Below are positions 1 through 7,928 of a stretch of 64,000 bases of DNA, one piece after another. The stretch comes from Fidelibacterota bacterium. Its GTDB lineage: Bacteria; Marinisomatota; Marinisomatia; Marinisomatales; UBA1611. A program made the translations under genes and the position numbers. The notes beneath the pieces were generated by a model. It was not told the DNA's origin and made no database searches. It saw only the letters and a list, made by a program, of their open reading frames with translations. Location: positions 1 to 64,000 of the forward strand of contig PBAR01000043.1 in NCBI GenBank assembly GCA_002718285.1, read 5' to 3'. Position 1 is the first letter of the stretch; each line of letters opens with the position of its first letter.

Positions 1-296
1 ACCCATTTTGTGCTTTTAGAAAGAAATAAGTATTGCACTAAGTTTGTAAGTATTCTCATACAAATTAAGATAATTGAAAAAATTAAAATAAAACTCAAAA
101 TAAATAAGACCCAAATATCCATGGGTATCCAGTTTAAAAGTAGTGACCCAAGTTTAACATAAAATTTTAACGAAAAAACTGTAGCAATAATTAATCCAAG
201 AAGTCGCCCCAATTCTTCAACTAATCCTCTCCTAAATCCAATTACACTCATTCCAATTAGAAAAAATAATGCTAACGCGTCAAGAAATTGGATCAT
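1..296 (-). CDS. CvpA-family membrane protein, partial
   Basis: This is the N-terminal part of a gene read leftward and cut by the window edge; about 98 codons are visible from an ATG at 296. The translation has the CvpA pattern: a hydrophobic first helix, then GFRRGLVEELGRLLGL at about residues 20-35, then two more hydrophobic stretches separated by a short polar loop. The CvpA family (colicin V production protein) is inner-membrane and poorly defined biochemically; in E. coli it is linked to colicin V export and to envelope stress. It sits 17 bp after the YqeY-like gene on the same strand, so the two are probably cotranscribed. The family call rests on the GFRRG motif and topology only. Confidence 0.7.
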   Translation of the reverse strand, partial: MIQFLDALALFFLIGMSVIGFRRGLVEELGRLLGLIIATVFSLKFYVKLGSLLLNWIPMDIWVLFILSFILIFSIILICMRILTNLVQYLFLSKSTKW

Positions 297-313
297 TAAA
301 ATTTAAATAAAAT

Positions 314-757
314 TTAACCAATTAATTCTTGCACAAATTTCTGTGCTGATTTACCATCAATAAGTCCTTTACCTCGTTTCATAACCTCAGGCATAATTTT
401 ACCCATATCAGCCATGGATGTCGCTCCAACTTCATCAATAACAGATTTAACAATATTTTTTACGTCATTGTCATCCATCATTTTCGGTAAATAGTCATTC
501 AAAATTTCTAATTCTTTTTGTTCCGCTTCAGCTAAATCATTGCGTCCACCATTCACATAGAGCTCTATGGATTCTTTTCTCTGTTTTACTAAAGTTTGTA
601 AAACTTTGATTTCTTCTTGTTTAGTAAGTTCTTCTCTTTTGTCAATTGCCTTATCTTTCAATTTTGCTAAAGTAATACGTAGTACGTTTGCTTTTTGCTT
701 GTCTCCCGACTTCATTGCATTATACATATCATTTTGAATTTGATTATTTATACTCAT
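314..757 (-). CDS. GatB/YqeY domain-containing protein
   Basis: A 147-residue protein of the YqeY family, which resembles the C-terminal tRNA-binding domain of GatB/GatE of the amidotransferase but is free-standing; its cellular role is not settled. The start MSINNQIQNDMYNAMKSGDK matches the usual YqeY N-terminus, followed by the typical long helices and the C-terminal GKIMPEVMKRGKG and QKFVQELIG segments. I chose the ATG at 757; a GTG at 766 would add three residues and overlap the upstream methyltransferase. The ATG lies immediately after the methyltransferase stop (TAAAATG), which implies translational coupling in a methyltransferase-yqeY-cvpA operon. Length is normal for the family (about 148 residues). 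Confidence 0.85.
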   Translation of the reverse strand: MSINNQIQNDMYNAMKSGDKQKANVLRITLAKLKDKAIDKREELTKQEEIKVLQTLVKQRKESIELYVNGGRNDLAEAEQKELEILNDYLPKMMDDNDVKNIVKSVIDEVGATSMADMGKIMPEVMKRGKGLIDGKSAQKFVQELIG

Positions 758-758
758 T

Positions 759-1595
759 TTACTCACTATCTATTCGTTTCATAGCCATTAATAACCTATC
801 TTGATCAGATTCAAAGCCAATAAACCTTCTACCCATATTTTTTGCTATCAAACCTATGCCTCCGCTTCTTGCAAAGGGGTCTAGTATCCAATTCAATTTA
901 AAACTGGATGCTGTTAATATCCTTTGGATCAGTTGTTCAGGTTTATCTCCTTCCATCTTGATTGTAGCACCAATTTGAATATCCATTATATCACTCCACA
1001 AATTTGTTATTCCTAGCTCAGTAAGGCCACTAGATATATAATTATTTGTTTCATCAGTAACAGCTTCTTGGTTAAACATAAATTCATTTGATTTTGTAGC
1101 AAACCATATATCTGAAGTCCTATTAATCCATGTTAATGGTTTAGTTTGGTTTTTAGGGGAGGTATTTCGCCAAGTAATCCTTGTTTGAATTTGAAAATAT
1201 TTACTTAAAATAGATTGATACATTCCAGAAAGTTTCCATCCACATATAAGATAAATTGCCCCTGTTGGTTTTAAAACACGAATACTATCATTAAGCCATC
1301 CATCATTCCACTTATAGTATTCATTAATTTTCATCCTTTTATTAGGCTTATCTAAGTTTTGTAAAGGGGATTCAGGGGGGTCTACAATTATTAGATCAAT
1401 GGAATTATCTGGTATTTTTTTAAAACCTTCAGAACCTAAACCGAGAAAAATCCCATCTTTCATTTTATCTGCCGTCATAAAGAGATCCTCTACTTTTTGG
1501 ATTGCTGGCAAATATTTATTAAGATCATTAATAGATAATCCACTAATAGCTTCCATTGGACCAGTAAATAATGGATGTTTCTTCTCTATCGACAT
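759..1595 (-). CDS. Solitary DNA methyltransferase (N4/N6 beta class) with altered motifs
   Basis: A 278-residue protein of the N6_N4_Mtase family. The catalytic motif IV region comes first (IIVDPPESP, about residues 69-77) and the SAM-binding motif I region comes last (DPFARSGG from about residue 239, followed by GRRFIGFE), the order of beta-class amino-methyltransferases. Both hallmark motifs differ from consensus: DPPE instead of DPPY/F/W, and FARSGG instead of FxGSGT. A KPEQLIQRIL segment precedes motif I as in active relatives. No restriction endonuclease or specificity subunit is adjacent, so it is an orphan methyltransferase or a diverged relative acting on another substrate. It is transcribed divergently from the arsC-like gene and lies directly upstream of the yqeY-like gene. 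Confidence 0.75.
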   Translation of the reverse strand: MSIEKKHPLFTGPMEAISGLSINDLNKYLPAIQKVEDLFMTADKMKDGIFLGLGSEGFKKIPDNSIDLIIVDPPESPLQNLDKPNKRMKINEYYKWNDGWLNDSIRVLKPTGAIYLICGWKLSGMYQSILSKYFQIQTRITWRNTSPKNQTKPLTWINRTSDIWFATKSNEFMFNQEAVTDETNNYISSGLTELGITNLWSDIMDIQIGATIKMEGDKPEQLIQRILTASSFKLNWILDPFARSGGIGLIAKNMGRRFIGFESDQDRLLMAMKRIDSE

Positions 1596-1666
1596 AGGTA
1601 AAATTTATGATAAGACAGGACTACAAAACAGGTTTTCATTCATAATAGCACTTTATAGTTTTATTT

Positions 1667-2086
1667 ATGTCAGATAAAAAAAATATTATCTTTGTATGTA
1701 CTGGTAATGCATGTCGTTCTCAGATTGCACATGGATTATTACAAAATATAGCAAATGATAGATTTAATGTATTTAGTGCTGGTTCTCATCCATCTCAAGT
1801 TCATCCAATGAGTATAAAAGTTATGGAAGAAATTGGTATTGATATTTCTCATCATTCATCAGATCATGTAGATGATTACTTGGATAAAGGAATAGATATT
1901 GTAATTACAGTTTGTAATAATGCAAATAAACTATGCCCTATTTTTCCTGGCAATGTTAATAGATTACACTGGAGTATTGATGATCCTTTTAAAGGATGGG
2001 ATTATAATGAAAATCAAATAGATTGTTTTCGTGATACAAGAAAAGAAATAAATGATAGAATTACAGATTTTCTAAAATCTTTATAG
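1667..2086 (+). CDS. arsC: Arsenate reductase, thioredoxin-coupled low-MW phosphatase type
   Basis: A 139-residue protein of the low-molecular-weight tyrosine phosphatase fold. The phosphate-binding loop is CTGNACRS (Cys11 nucleophile). Two further cysteines, Cys83 and Cys90 in VCNNANKLCP, have the C-x6-C spacing of the redox pair in plasmid pI258-type ArsC, and an IDDPF segment at about 104-108 supplies the general acid. These features separate it from true tyrosine phosphatases and support reduction of arsenate to arsenite using thioredoxin in the cytoplasm. It is a single gene on the plus strand, divergent from the DNA methyltransferase and convergent with rmlA, from which it is separated by only 3 bp. 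No arsR, arsB or acr3 is adjacent. Confidence 0.85.
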   Translation: MSDKKNIIFVCTGNACRSQIAHGLLQNIANDRFNVFSAGSHPSQVHPMSIKVMEEIGIDISHHSSDHVDDYLDKGIDIVITVCNNANKLCPIFPGNVNRLHWSIDDPFKGWDYNENQIDCFRDTRKEINDRITDFLKSL

Positions 2087-2089
2087 ACT

Positions 2090-2968
2090 TTATTTAAAAT
2101 CAGCAATTTTAATCAAATATTGTCCATATTCGTTGTTTTTCATTTTATTCCCAAGTGACCGTAGTTGATTTTTATCAATATAGCCCATTCGAAAAGCTAT
2201 TTCTTCAATACAAGATATCTTCATCCCCTGACGTTTTTCTAGCGTTTGAACAAATTGAGAAGCGTCTAATAAAGAATCTTGAGTTCCGGTATCAAGCCAA
2301 GTATATCCTCTTCCCATTTGTTCAACTTTTAATCTTCCTTCATTTAAATAGTACTTATTTAAATCGGTAATTTCTAATTCACCTCTTGGAGAGGGTTTTT
2401 GATTTTTAGCATTTTCAATAACATCATTTGGATAAAAGTACAGTCCCGAAACAGCAAAATTACTTTTTGGGTTTATTGGCTTTTCTTCAAGTGAAACAGC
2501 ATCACCTTTTTTATCAAACTCTATAACACCATATCTTTCTGGATCATTTACAAAATAACCAAAAACTACTGCGTTATTATTTGAATCAACTTCCATAACA
2601 GATGTCTTCAATTTCTTTGGCAAAGTACCTCCATAGAAAACGTTATCACCTAGAATAAGACATACATTTTTATCTCCAATAAAATCTTCTCCTATAAGAA
2701 ACGCTTGTGCTAAACCATCAGGAGATGGTTGCACCTTGTAAGACAAAGACATCCCTATTTGGTCCCCGCTGCCAAGAAGAGATTCATAATTATTTAAATC
2801 TTGTGGAGTAGAAATAATTAATACATCTCTAATTCCTGAAAGCATAAGAGTAGATAAAGGATAGTAAATCATTGGTTTATCATAAATTGGCAATAGTTGT
2901 TTACTTACCTGTTTAGTTATGGGGTAAAGTCTAGTCCCGCTTCCTCCTGCAAGAATTATTCCTTTCAT
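2090..2968 (-). CDS. rmlA: Glucose-1-phosphate thymidylyltransferase
   Basis: A 292-residue protein that should make dTDP-glucose from glucose-1-phosphate and dTTP. The nucleotidyltransferase signature GGSGTRL is at residues 8-14, followed by [16 protein letters not shown] at 23-38, the metal-binding GDN at 107-109, EKP at 162-164, the [10 protein letters not shown] stretch near 195 and WLDTGT near 224. Length and motifs are those of short RmlA (RfbA) enzymes. It is the last gene of the minus-strand sugar operon; its start overlaps the preceding membrane-protein gene by 4 bp (ATGA). RmlB is encoded at the head of the same operon. RmlC and RmlD are absent, so the product need not be rhamnose. 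Confidence 0.95.
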   Translation of the reverse strand: MKGIILAGGSGTRLYPITKQVSKQLLPIYDKPMIYYPLSTLMLSGIRDVLIISTPQDLNNYESLLGSGDQIGMSLSYKVQPSPDGLAQAFLIGEDFIGDKNVCLILGDNVFYGGTLPKKLKTSVMEVDSNNNAVVFGYFVNDPERYGVIEFDKKGDAVSLEEKPINPKSNFAVSGLYFYPNDVIENAKNQKPSPRGELEITDLNKYYLNEGRLKVEQMGRGYTWLDTGTQDSLLDASQFVQTLEKRQGMKISCIEEIAFRMGYIDKNQLRSLGNKMKNNEYGQYLIKIADFK

Positions 2969-4128
2969 ATTTTCCTCAATTTATTGAATGATATATTATA
3001 GTTATTAAGAGCAATCATCCCATAATAATAAAGAATAGGGATTGCTGGTAAAATATGTCGCCAACCTGGAGGGAAAAATAGCATAATTGGAACAATTAGT
3101 AAAAATATATAAAATGAATCTACATTTTTCTTTATTAGACAATAAATAAAACCAACGATAAATAAACAACCTGTTAAAAATCTATAGAGAACAGCTATCG
3201 CTAAGCCACTTGATGAAGGATGTATGCCAAAAGTCCATAGGAATTTTATTATAGATAGAGAAATTATATTTATTATTTTATTAATATAAACAGAAGAAGT
3301 ATTAAAAGTTTCGTTTATTTTTTGAACATATATATAACTATCATGAGAAATTCTATTTTCTATTATACCATAAGGACTATAGTAAAATAAACAAATTGAA
3401 AACAAAATCAATAGTAACCCAAATGCCAGTTTACTGTATTTATCAATTGAAAATTCATTTCTTAGTAGTATTATCAAACAAAATAATATTATAGCTAATG
3501 CATTTGGTCTCAATGCCGCAGTAAGTATTATTGCAATCCAAAATGGTATTTTAGTATACCACAAATGATTAGACGAAATTAGAAAATATATATATGAACA
3601 AAACAAGAAAAAGAAAATATCAGGAGTTATAAATATCCCAAACCACGTTATTTGAAAAAGAAATATAAATGGTATGGATAAGTAATAACCTAACTTTTTA
3701 ATGAGCCATAATTGCCATGCACAATAAATTAATAGCGCTATCAGAAAAGCAAATATAGACAAAGGGAAAACATTACTAATATTATAATTAAAAATAATCA
3801 GTATTAAAGGATATAATGGCCCAGCATATCTTTCAGCATCAGTTATTGGTTTGTTTGAAAGAATTTTTTTATATGTATTTAAAAACCTGCTTCTTGAAGA
3901 GCCTTCACCTTTAATTATATCTACAGCCTGCAAATAATAGTCTAAATCAGCGCTAGTTTGATAAACCATAGGACCTACCGGCCCGCGCCCAACTTCTGGT
4001 ACGGGATATAATCCAAGAATAATAAATACAATAATTCTTATAGATAGTCCAATCCCCAAAATCCATTTAGTAGGTCCATCAATCAATAATATTAATGAGG
4101 ATACAATATTTTTTTTGTGATCTATCAT
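2965..4128 (-). CDS. Polytopic membrane protein, probable GT-C-fold glycosyltransferase
   Basis: A 387-residue protein with about ten hydrophobic segments. The first periplasmic loop, between the first two helices, contains [11 protein letters not shown] (about residues 59-69), an acidic-aromatic pattern like the catalytic loop of GT-C enzymes such as GT39 or ArnT-like transferases that use polyprenyl-phosphate sugars. It follows a DPM-synthase-like GT2 gene on the same strand, the pairing seen in Gtr-type systems, where GtrB makes a lipid-linked sugar and a membrane GT transfers it outside the inner membrane. The gene overlaps rmlA by 4 bp. A Wzy-type polymerase is possible but the first-loop acidic motif argues for GT-C. 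The exact family is not identified. Confidence 0.55.
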   Translation of the reverse strand: MIDHKKNIVSSLILLIDGPTKWILGIGLSIRIIVFIILGLYPVPEVGRGPVGPMVYQTSADLDYYLQAVDIIKGEGSSRSRFLNTYKKILSNKPITDAERYAGPLYPLILIIFNYNISNVFPLSIFAFLIALLIYCAWQLWLIKKLGYYLSIPFIFLFQITWFGIFITPDIFFFLFCSYIYFLISSNHLWYTKIPFWIAIILTAALRPNALAIILFCLIILLRNEFSIDKYSKLAFGLLLILFSICLFYYSPYGIIENRISHDSYIYVQKINETFNTSSVYINKIINIISLSIIKFLWTFGIHPSSSGLAIAVLYRFLTGCLFIVGFIYCLIKKNVDSFYIFLLIVPIMLFFPPGWRHILPAIPILYYYGMIALNNYNISFNKLRKI

Positions 4129-4167
4129 AAATTTTATTATATAAAATTATTATTAAATATTTTAGGC

Positions 4168-4884
4168 TTAGGAAAATAAATTATAACGAATTATACAAAT
4201 AATTGCTTTTACTCCATCCCAATAATTTATTTTTTTCCCCATTTCTTTTGTGCGTGGAAAATAAGAAATAGGTATTTCAAAAAATTTTTTCCCATTTTTT
4301 ACTGCTTTGCCGGTATAAGCTGCGAGTTCAGGTTCAACACAAAAGCCTTTAGATTTTATATCTATAGAATCAATGATTTCTTTTTTAAATACTTTATAAC
4401 AAGTTTCCATATCAGTCATTTTTATGCCAGTAAATAAATTAGATATTTTCGTAAGAATTTTATTTCCAAGAAAAAAAATATTTTTATTTGAAGGATTTTT
4501 TTCCATGAATCTAGAACCAAAAACAATATCTGCATTCATGGATTCAAACGGCTGTAGTAATTTTGAGTATTCATTTGGATCCAATTCAAGATCAGCATCT
4601 TGAATCAAGATAATTTCACCTTTTGCCAATTTAAAACCATTTCGTAATGCAGAGCCTTTACCTTCATTTTTTTTATTTACGATCTGTAAGTTATTGAGAT
4701 TTGGATATAGACTTGGATTATTTTGATATAGTAAATCAATTTTTTTTATTATTTTTTCAGTATTATCAAAAGATCCATCATTTATAATTATAACTTCTTT
4801 TTTAGGTTTAACTTTAAAAACTATATCTAAAAGCTCCCCTATTGTTTTTTCTTCATTATATGCTGGGATTATAACCGAAAGCAT
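4168..4884 (-). CDS. Family 2 glycosyltransferase, polyprenyl-phosphate sugar synthase-like
   Basis: A 238-residue GT-A fold enzyme resembling dolichol-phosphate mannose synthase and GtrB. It starts at the first beta strand with MLSVIIPAYNEEKT; the nucleotide-binding NDGS is at about 35-38 and the metal-binding QDADLELDP at about 94-102, followed by FGSRFME. No C-terminal transmembrane pair is visible, so it is a soluble or peripheral form. I place the start at ATG 4884, one short gap after the upstream epimerase stop; an upstream in-frame TTG at 4920 would overlap that gene by 29 bp and adds residues outside the family. It probably supplies a lipid-linked sugar to the membrane GT that follows. 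Confidence 0.8.
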   Translation of the reverse strand: MLSVIIPAYNEEKTIGELLDIVFKVKPKKEVIIINDGSFDNTEKIIKKIDLLYQNNPSLYPNLNNLQIVNKKNEGKGSALRNGFKLAKGEIILIQDADLELDPNEYSKLLQPFESMNADIVFGSRFMEKNPSNKNIFFLGNKILTKISNLFTGIKMTDMETCYKVFKKEIIDSIDIKSKGFCVEPELAAYTGKAVKNGKKFFEIPISYFPRTKEMGKKINYWDGVKAIICIIRYNLFS

Positions 4885-4891
4885 TTGATTA

Positions 4892-5809
4892 TTATTTATA
4901 AAACTCTTTTTGCCATTCAATACAATTTTTTATACCATCATGTAAATTTGTTTTAGGATCAAATTTTAGTAGTTTTTTTGCCTTATTAATATCTGCCACA
5001 TAATGTGTAACCTCACCTAATCGAGAATTTTTGAAATTTATTTTTGGGTTAATATTTAACTGTTTACCTATTATTTGAGCCAGTTCTAATAAAGTATGAC
5101 CCTCTCCAAATGCAAGGTTAAAGGTCTCATTAACTACTTTATTAGTTTTGAGATTATTAATCCCAGAAATAATTCCATTGACACAATCATCAACAAATGT
5201 AAAATCAAGCAATTTATCTTTACCATAAATTGTAATTGTTTTGTTCTCTCTAATTTTTTTTAGGAATAAAGGAATCACTCTTTCCATACGTTCGAGATCT
5301 GAATCATATCTTCCATACACATTACTGAATCGGAATACTATATACGGAAGATTATAGCATTTTTTATATGAATAAACAAAAGCTTCGCCAGAAATTTTAC
5401 TTGCTGAATACGGGCTTTCAGTATAATGGAAGTCACCTTCTTCTTCATTAGTAATATATCTTTGGATATCACCGTACACTTCTCTTGAACTTGAATAAAT
5501 AATAGGTACCTTATTTTTTCTACAAAACTCAAGTGCATTAAATGTATAAATTATATTATCTAAAGATTTTAGTGGGTTGAGTACTAACTCATGAACTTTT
5601 GCATTAGCTGCAAGATGAATTAATATATCAATGTTAGGCTCAATTATTTCATTAAAACTATTAGATAAATCATGTATAATAGTCTTTATTTTTGAATTCC
5701 ACTCATTAGGCCTTTTATCAACACCAATAACATCGTGATTTTGTTCCAAAAGTTTAATGCATAAATTAGTTCCTATTTCCCCGCTCGACCCTGTAACTAA
5801 AATTTTCAT
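4892..5809 (-). CDS. NAD-dependent sugar epimerase/dehydratase (extended SDR)
   Basis: A 305-residue extended short-chain dehydrogenase of the nucleotide-sugar epimerase type. The Rossmann glycine motif GSSGEIG is at residues 7-13, the catalytic serine region YSSSREVYG at 105-113 and the YSASK catalytic pair at 134-138. FTFVDD near residue 204 is the usual substrate-domain motif. A Glu inside the glycine motif (GxxGEIG) and SREVYG are found in UDP-sugar dehydratase or epimerase subgroups, but the substrate cannot be fixed from sequence. It overlaps gpmA by 4 bp. Its position between rmlB and rmlA in one operon makes a dTDP-4-keto sugar or UDP-hexose plausible as substrate. Confidence 0.8.
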   Translation of the reverse strand: MKILVTGSSGEIGTNLCIKLLEQNHDVIGVDKRPNEWNSKIKTIIHDLSNSFNEIIEPNIDILIHLAANAKVHELVLNPLKSLDNIIYTFNALEFCRKNKVPIIYSSSREVYGDIQRYITNEEEGDFHYTESPYSASKISGEAFVYSYKKCYNLPYIVFRFSNVYGRYDSDLERMERVIPLFLKKIRENKTITIYGKDKLLDFTFVDDCVNGIISGINNLKTNKVVNETFNLAFGEGHTLLELAQIIGKQLNINPKINFKNSRLGEVTHYVADINKAKKLLKFDPKTNLHDGIKNCIEWQKEFYK

Positions 5810-6558
5810 CGATTAATATTAATCTGTTGTTCAATAGCCATAATTTTTTTCTTTATATTTTTTTGATCTCCGATATAATATTTTTTTATAGGTCTTAATT
5901 CCTGATCAAATTCATAAATTAATGGAATACCTGTTGGTATATTTAGTGATGTTATTTCTTTATCAGAAATTTGATCTATATTTTTTATTAAGGATCGAAG
6001 TGAGTTACCATGGGCTACAATTAAAACATTCTTACCATCATTAATATTTGGGCATATTTCTTTGCGCCAAAAAGGCAAAAAACGACTTTCGGTATCTTTT
6101 AAAGATTCAGATGAAGGTAAATTTGACTTATTTACATTATTATATAGTTTATCAAATCTAGGATGTCGTTTATCATTTAATTTTAATGGTGGGGGAGGAG
6201 TATCATAGCTGCGCCGCCATATTTGGACTTGATCAGCTCCAAATTTAGCTGCAGTCTCTTTTTTATTTAGGCCCTGAAGTGCTCCATAATGACGTTCATT
6301 TAAATGCCAATCATAAATAATAGGAACATTTAATAAATTCATATTTTTAAGACATATTTTAGTCGTTAGTATTGCTCTTTTTAATACAGAAGTATAAACC
6401 AAGTCAAATTTAATTTCCTCTTTATTTAGTATTTCCCCTGAGTACTTAGCTTCTTGTAAACCCTTTTTGGTAAGGTCTACGTCTGTCCAACCAGTAAATC
6501 GATTTTCAAAATTCCAAATACTTTCTCCGTGTCTGAGCAAGACCAGTTTTCTTAACAT
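5806..6558 (-). CDS. gpmA: 2,3-bisphosphoglycerate-dependent phosphoglycerate mutase
   Basis: A 250-residue histidine phosphatase superfamily enzyme that interconverts 3- and 2-phosphoglycerate. LLRHGES gives the phospho-accepting His10, followed by WNFENRFTGW as in GpmA; NERHYGALQG lies near 87-96 and the second catalytic histidine is His183 in VAHGNSLRSL. All family signatures are intact and the length is standard. It is embedded in a nucleotide-sugar operon between rmlB (12 bp upstream) and an epimerase (4-bp overlap), an unusual place for a glycolytic enzyme. It could raise the PEP supply for the PEP-consuming NeuB enzymes of the neighbouring operon, but that link is an inference. Confidence 0.93.
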   Translation of the reverse strand: MLRKLVLLRHGESIWNFENRFTGWTDVDLTKKGLQEAKYSGEILNKEEIKFDLVYTSVLKRAILTTKICLKNMNLLNVPIIYDWHLNERHYGALQGLNKKETAAKFGADQVQIWRRSYDTPPPPLKLNDKRHPRFDKLYNNVNKSNLPSSESLKDTESRFLPFWRKEICPNINDGKNVLIVAHGNSLRSLIKNIDQISDKEITSLNIPTGIPLIYEFDQELRPIKKYYIGDQKNIKKKIMAIEQQININR

Positions 6559-6569
6559 AAATAAAAAAA

Positions 6570-7619
6570 TCAGTTTTTTTTGAGACCAAGTCTATCTTGA
6601 CTATAATTATTATCTAGAATATTTCTCCACCAACTTTCATTATCCAAGTACCATTTTATTGTTTTAGCTATGCCTGTTTTGAAAGTTTCTTTTGGAAGCC
6701 AACCTATGCCATTTTTTATTTTTGATGAATCGATTGCATACCTAAAATCATGGCCAGGACGATCCGGAACATATGTTATTAGTTCATTGTAAGGTTTCCC
6801 ATTCTCTCTGGGCTTTAGCTGATCCAATAATGAACAAATAGTTGTAACCATATCAATATTTCTAATTTCATTATTTCCACCAATATTGTAAGTCTCTCCG
6901 ATGTTACCATTTTTAAGCACATTCATTATTGCGTCACAATGATCTTCAACATAAAGCCAATCTCTAATATTTAATCCCTCCCCATATATTGGTAAAGGTT
7001 TTTCATCAATACAATTAAGAATCATAAGTGGAACAAGTTTCTCTATAAATTGATAAGGTCCGTAATTATTAGAACAATTTGTAATAAATGTTGGTAAATC
7101 ATAAGTTCGATTCCAGGCTCTTACTAAGTGATCAGAACCAGCTTTAGAGGCTGAATATGGTGAGCTTGGGTCATAATTAGAGTTTTCTGTAAATAGTCCA
7201 TGGTTGCTTAATGATCCATATACTTCATCGGTGCTTACATGTAAAAATTTAAATTTTCTATTATTTAAATTATTAAAATAATTTGTTGATGCTTCAAGTA
7301 GTGCAGCTGTCCCTAAGATATTTGTTTTAACAAAATTGATTGGATCATCAATTGATCTATCCACGTGTGATTCAGCTGCAAAATTAATTAGCGCATCAGG
7401 ACAAAAATTTGAAATTGTTTTTGATACTGTTGTTATATCGCAAATATCGCCTTGAATGAATTGGTAATTTGTGTTGTTTGTTATTGATTCAAGATTATCA
7501 AGATTTCCAGCATAGGTTAGCTTATCAAAGTTCAATATCTCATTTTCTTTATTAAGCAATTGCTTTAATATAAAATTGCTGCCAATAAAACCACAGCCAC
7601 CAGTAACTAAAATTCTCAT
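6570..7619 (-). CDS. rmlB: dTDP-glucose 4,6-dehydratase
   Basis: A 349-residue extended SDR converting dTDP-glucose to dTDP-4-keto-6-deoxyglucose. The NAD-binding GGCGFIG is at residues 7-13, AAESHVDRSI at 81-90, the dehydratase triad signature STDEVYG at 129-135 and YSASK at 155-159. The Asp-Glu pair after the Ser-Thr is diagnostic for RmlB over simple epimerases. It is the first gene of the minus-strand operon and faces the large plus-strand operon across the 309-bp divergent region, so its promoter must lie there. RmlA is at the far end of the same operon; no rmlC or rmlD is present. Confidence 0.95.
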   Translation of the reverse strand: MRILVTGGCGFIGSNFILKQLLNKENEILNFDKLTYAGNLDNLESITNNTNYQFIQGDICDITTVSKTISNFCPDALINFAAESHVDRSIDDPINFVKTNILGTAALLEASTNYFNNLNNRKFKFLHVSTDEVYGSLSNHGLFTENSNYDPSSPYSASKAGSDHLVRAWNRTYDLPTFITNCSNNYGPYQFIEKLVPLMILNCIDEKPLPIYGEGLNIRDWLYVEDHCDAIMNVLKNGNIGETYNIGGNNEIRNIDMVTTICSLLDQLKPRENGKPYNELITYVPDRPGHDFRYAIDSSKIKNGIGWLPKETFKTGIAKTIKWYLDNESWWRNILDNNYSQDRLGLKKN

Positions 7620-7674
7620 AAAATTAATTTTTCATTTGAAATACAGTCCTGAAACTAGGAATAATTAATTGATA

Positions 7675-7702
7675 TTGTATACGTATATAAATTAATTATA
7701 AT
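7675..7702 (+). promoter_or_regulatory. Candidate sigma-70 promoter for the glycan operon
   Basis: TTGTAT (7675-7680) and a perfect TATAAT (7697-7702) are separated by 16 bp. Transcription would begin near 7709 and leave a leader of about 220 nt that includes all the inverted repeats and the ops-like element. In A+T-rich DNA such matches occur by chance, so this is a candidate only. Confidence 0.35.
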
Positions 7703-7751
7703 CTATAATTTATTCACTTTTTATTTATAAAATATATATTTTTATATAAAA

Positions 7752-7773
7752 ATGTGAATTATTATATTCACAT
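7752..7773. repeat. Perfect inverted repeat, candidate operator
   Basis: ATGTGAAT, six bases, ATTCACAT: a perfect 8-bp palindrome with a 6-bp centre, 22 bp in total. The half-site TGTGA recalls CRP/FNR boxes, but here the TGTGA and TCACA halves are 10 bp apart instead of 6, so a different dimeric regulator is more likely. It lies downstream of the candidate promoter and could also fold in RNA. No U-tract follows, so it is not a typical terminator. Confidence 0.45.
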
Positions 7774-7785
7774 ACGATATAGGCG

Positions 7786-7806
7786 CTCATTTAAGAAATA
7801 AATGGG
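7786..7806 (+). repeat. Leader hairpin next to the ops-like element
   Basis: CATTTA (7788-7793) and TAAATG (7799-7804) pair around a five-base AGAAA loop; a U-G and a C-G pair extend the stem to eight. It stands eight bases before the GGGCGGAGC element, the arrangement expected of a structured leader. No terminator U-tract follows. Confidence 0.4.
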
Positions 7807-7813
7807 ACTTATA

Positions 7814-7841
7814 GGGCGGAGCAATGAAAAAACCATGTTAA
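7814..7841 (+). promoter_or_regulatory. ops-like element and five-codon leader ORF
   Basis: GGGCGGAGCAAT at 7814-7825 resembles the core of the ops element (GGCGGTAGC) used by RfaH-type antiterminators upstream of long polysaccharide operons, with one base missing. The same G-rich block could act as a Shine-Dalgarno sequence (GGCGGAG) for the ATG at 7824-7826, which opens a five-codon ORF (Met-Lys-Lys-Pro-Cys, stop at 7839-7841). The two readings are alternatives or may coexist. No RfaH gene is in the window. Confidence 0.3.
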
Positions 7842-7860
7842 TATGTAAGCAAAATTGATA

Positions 7861-7885
7861 TACACAATTAATAAACATTTGTGTA
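7861..7885. repeat. Inverted repeat upstream of the first operon gene
   Basis: TACACAA (7861-7867) and TTGTGTA (7879-7885) are perfect 7-bp arms around an 11-bp A+T-rich centre, ending 43 bp before the first gene of the glycan operon. It could be an operator or an RNA stem. Confidence 0.3.
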
Positions 7886-7928
7886 CAATATGTGATTTTA
7901 TTGTCAATAAACAAAAATTATTGAAAAT

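Larger units (their letters stand above)
7620..7928. other. Divergent intergenic region between rmlB and the glycan operon
   Basis: This 309-bp stretch is the only sizeable non-coding gap in the window. It is very A+T-rich and must carry promoters for the minus-strand rmlB operon and the 55-gene plus-strand operon. It contains a near-consensus plus-strand promoter, three inverted repeats, a G-rich ops-like element followed by a five-codon ORF, and no longer ORF. The local G content around 7782-7826 is clearly above the surroundings, which suggests a conserved functional element. Confidence 0.8.

Noticed and set aside
1399..1677. Plus-strand ORF of 92 codons opposite the DNA methyltransferase
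   Set aside because: It is antisense to a gene with clear motifs, has no recognisable domain and would overlap the arsC start.
2086..2110. Bidirectional terminator between arsC and rmlA
   Set aside because: Only three bases separate the stop codons and no G+C-rich stem followed by a T-tract can be seen.
7752..7773. CRP or FNR binding site
   Set aside because: The TGTGA and TCACA halves are separated by 10 bp rather than the 6 bp required by CRP.
7782..7850. c-di-GMP (GEMM-I) riboswitch in the leader
   Set aside because: AATGGGAC followed by a G-rich segment loosely recalls GEMM, but the core GCAAAGCC and the tetraloop-receptor pairing are not present.
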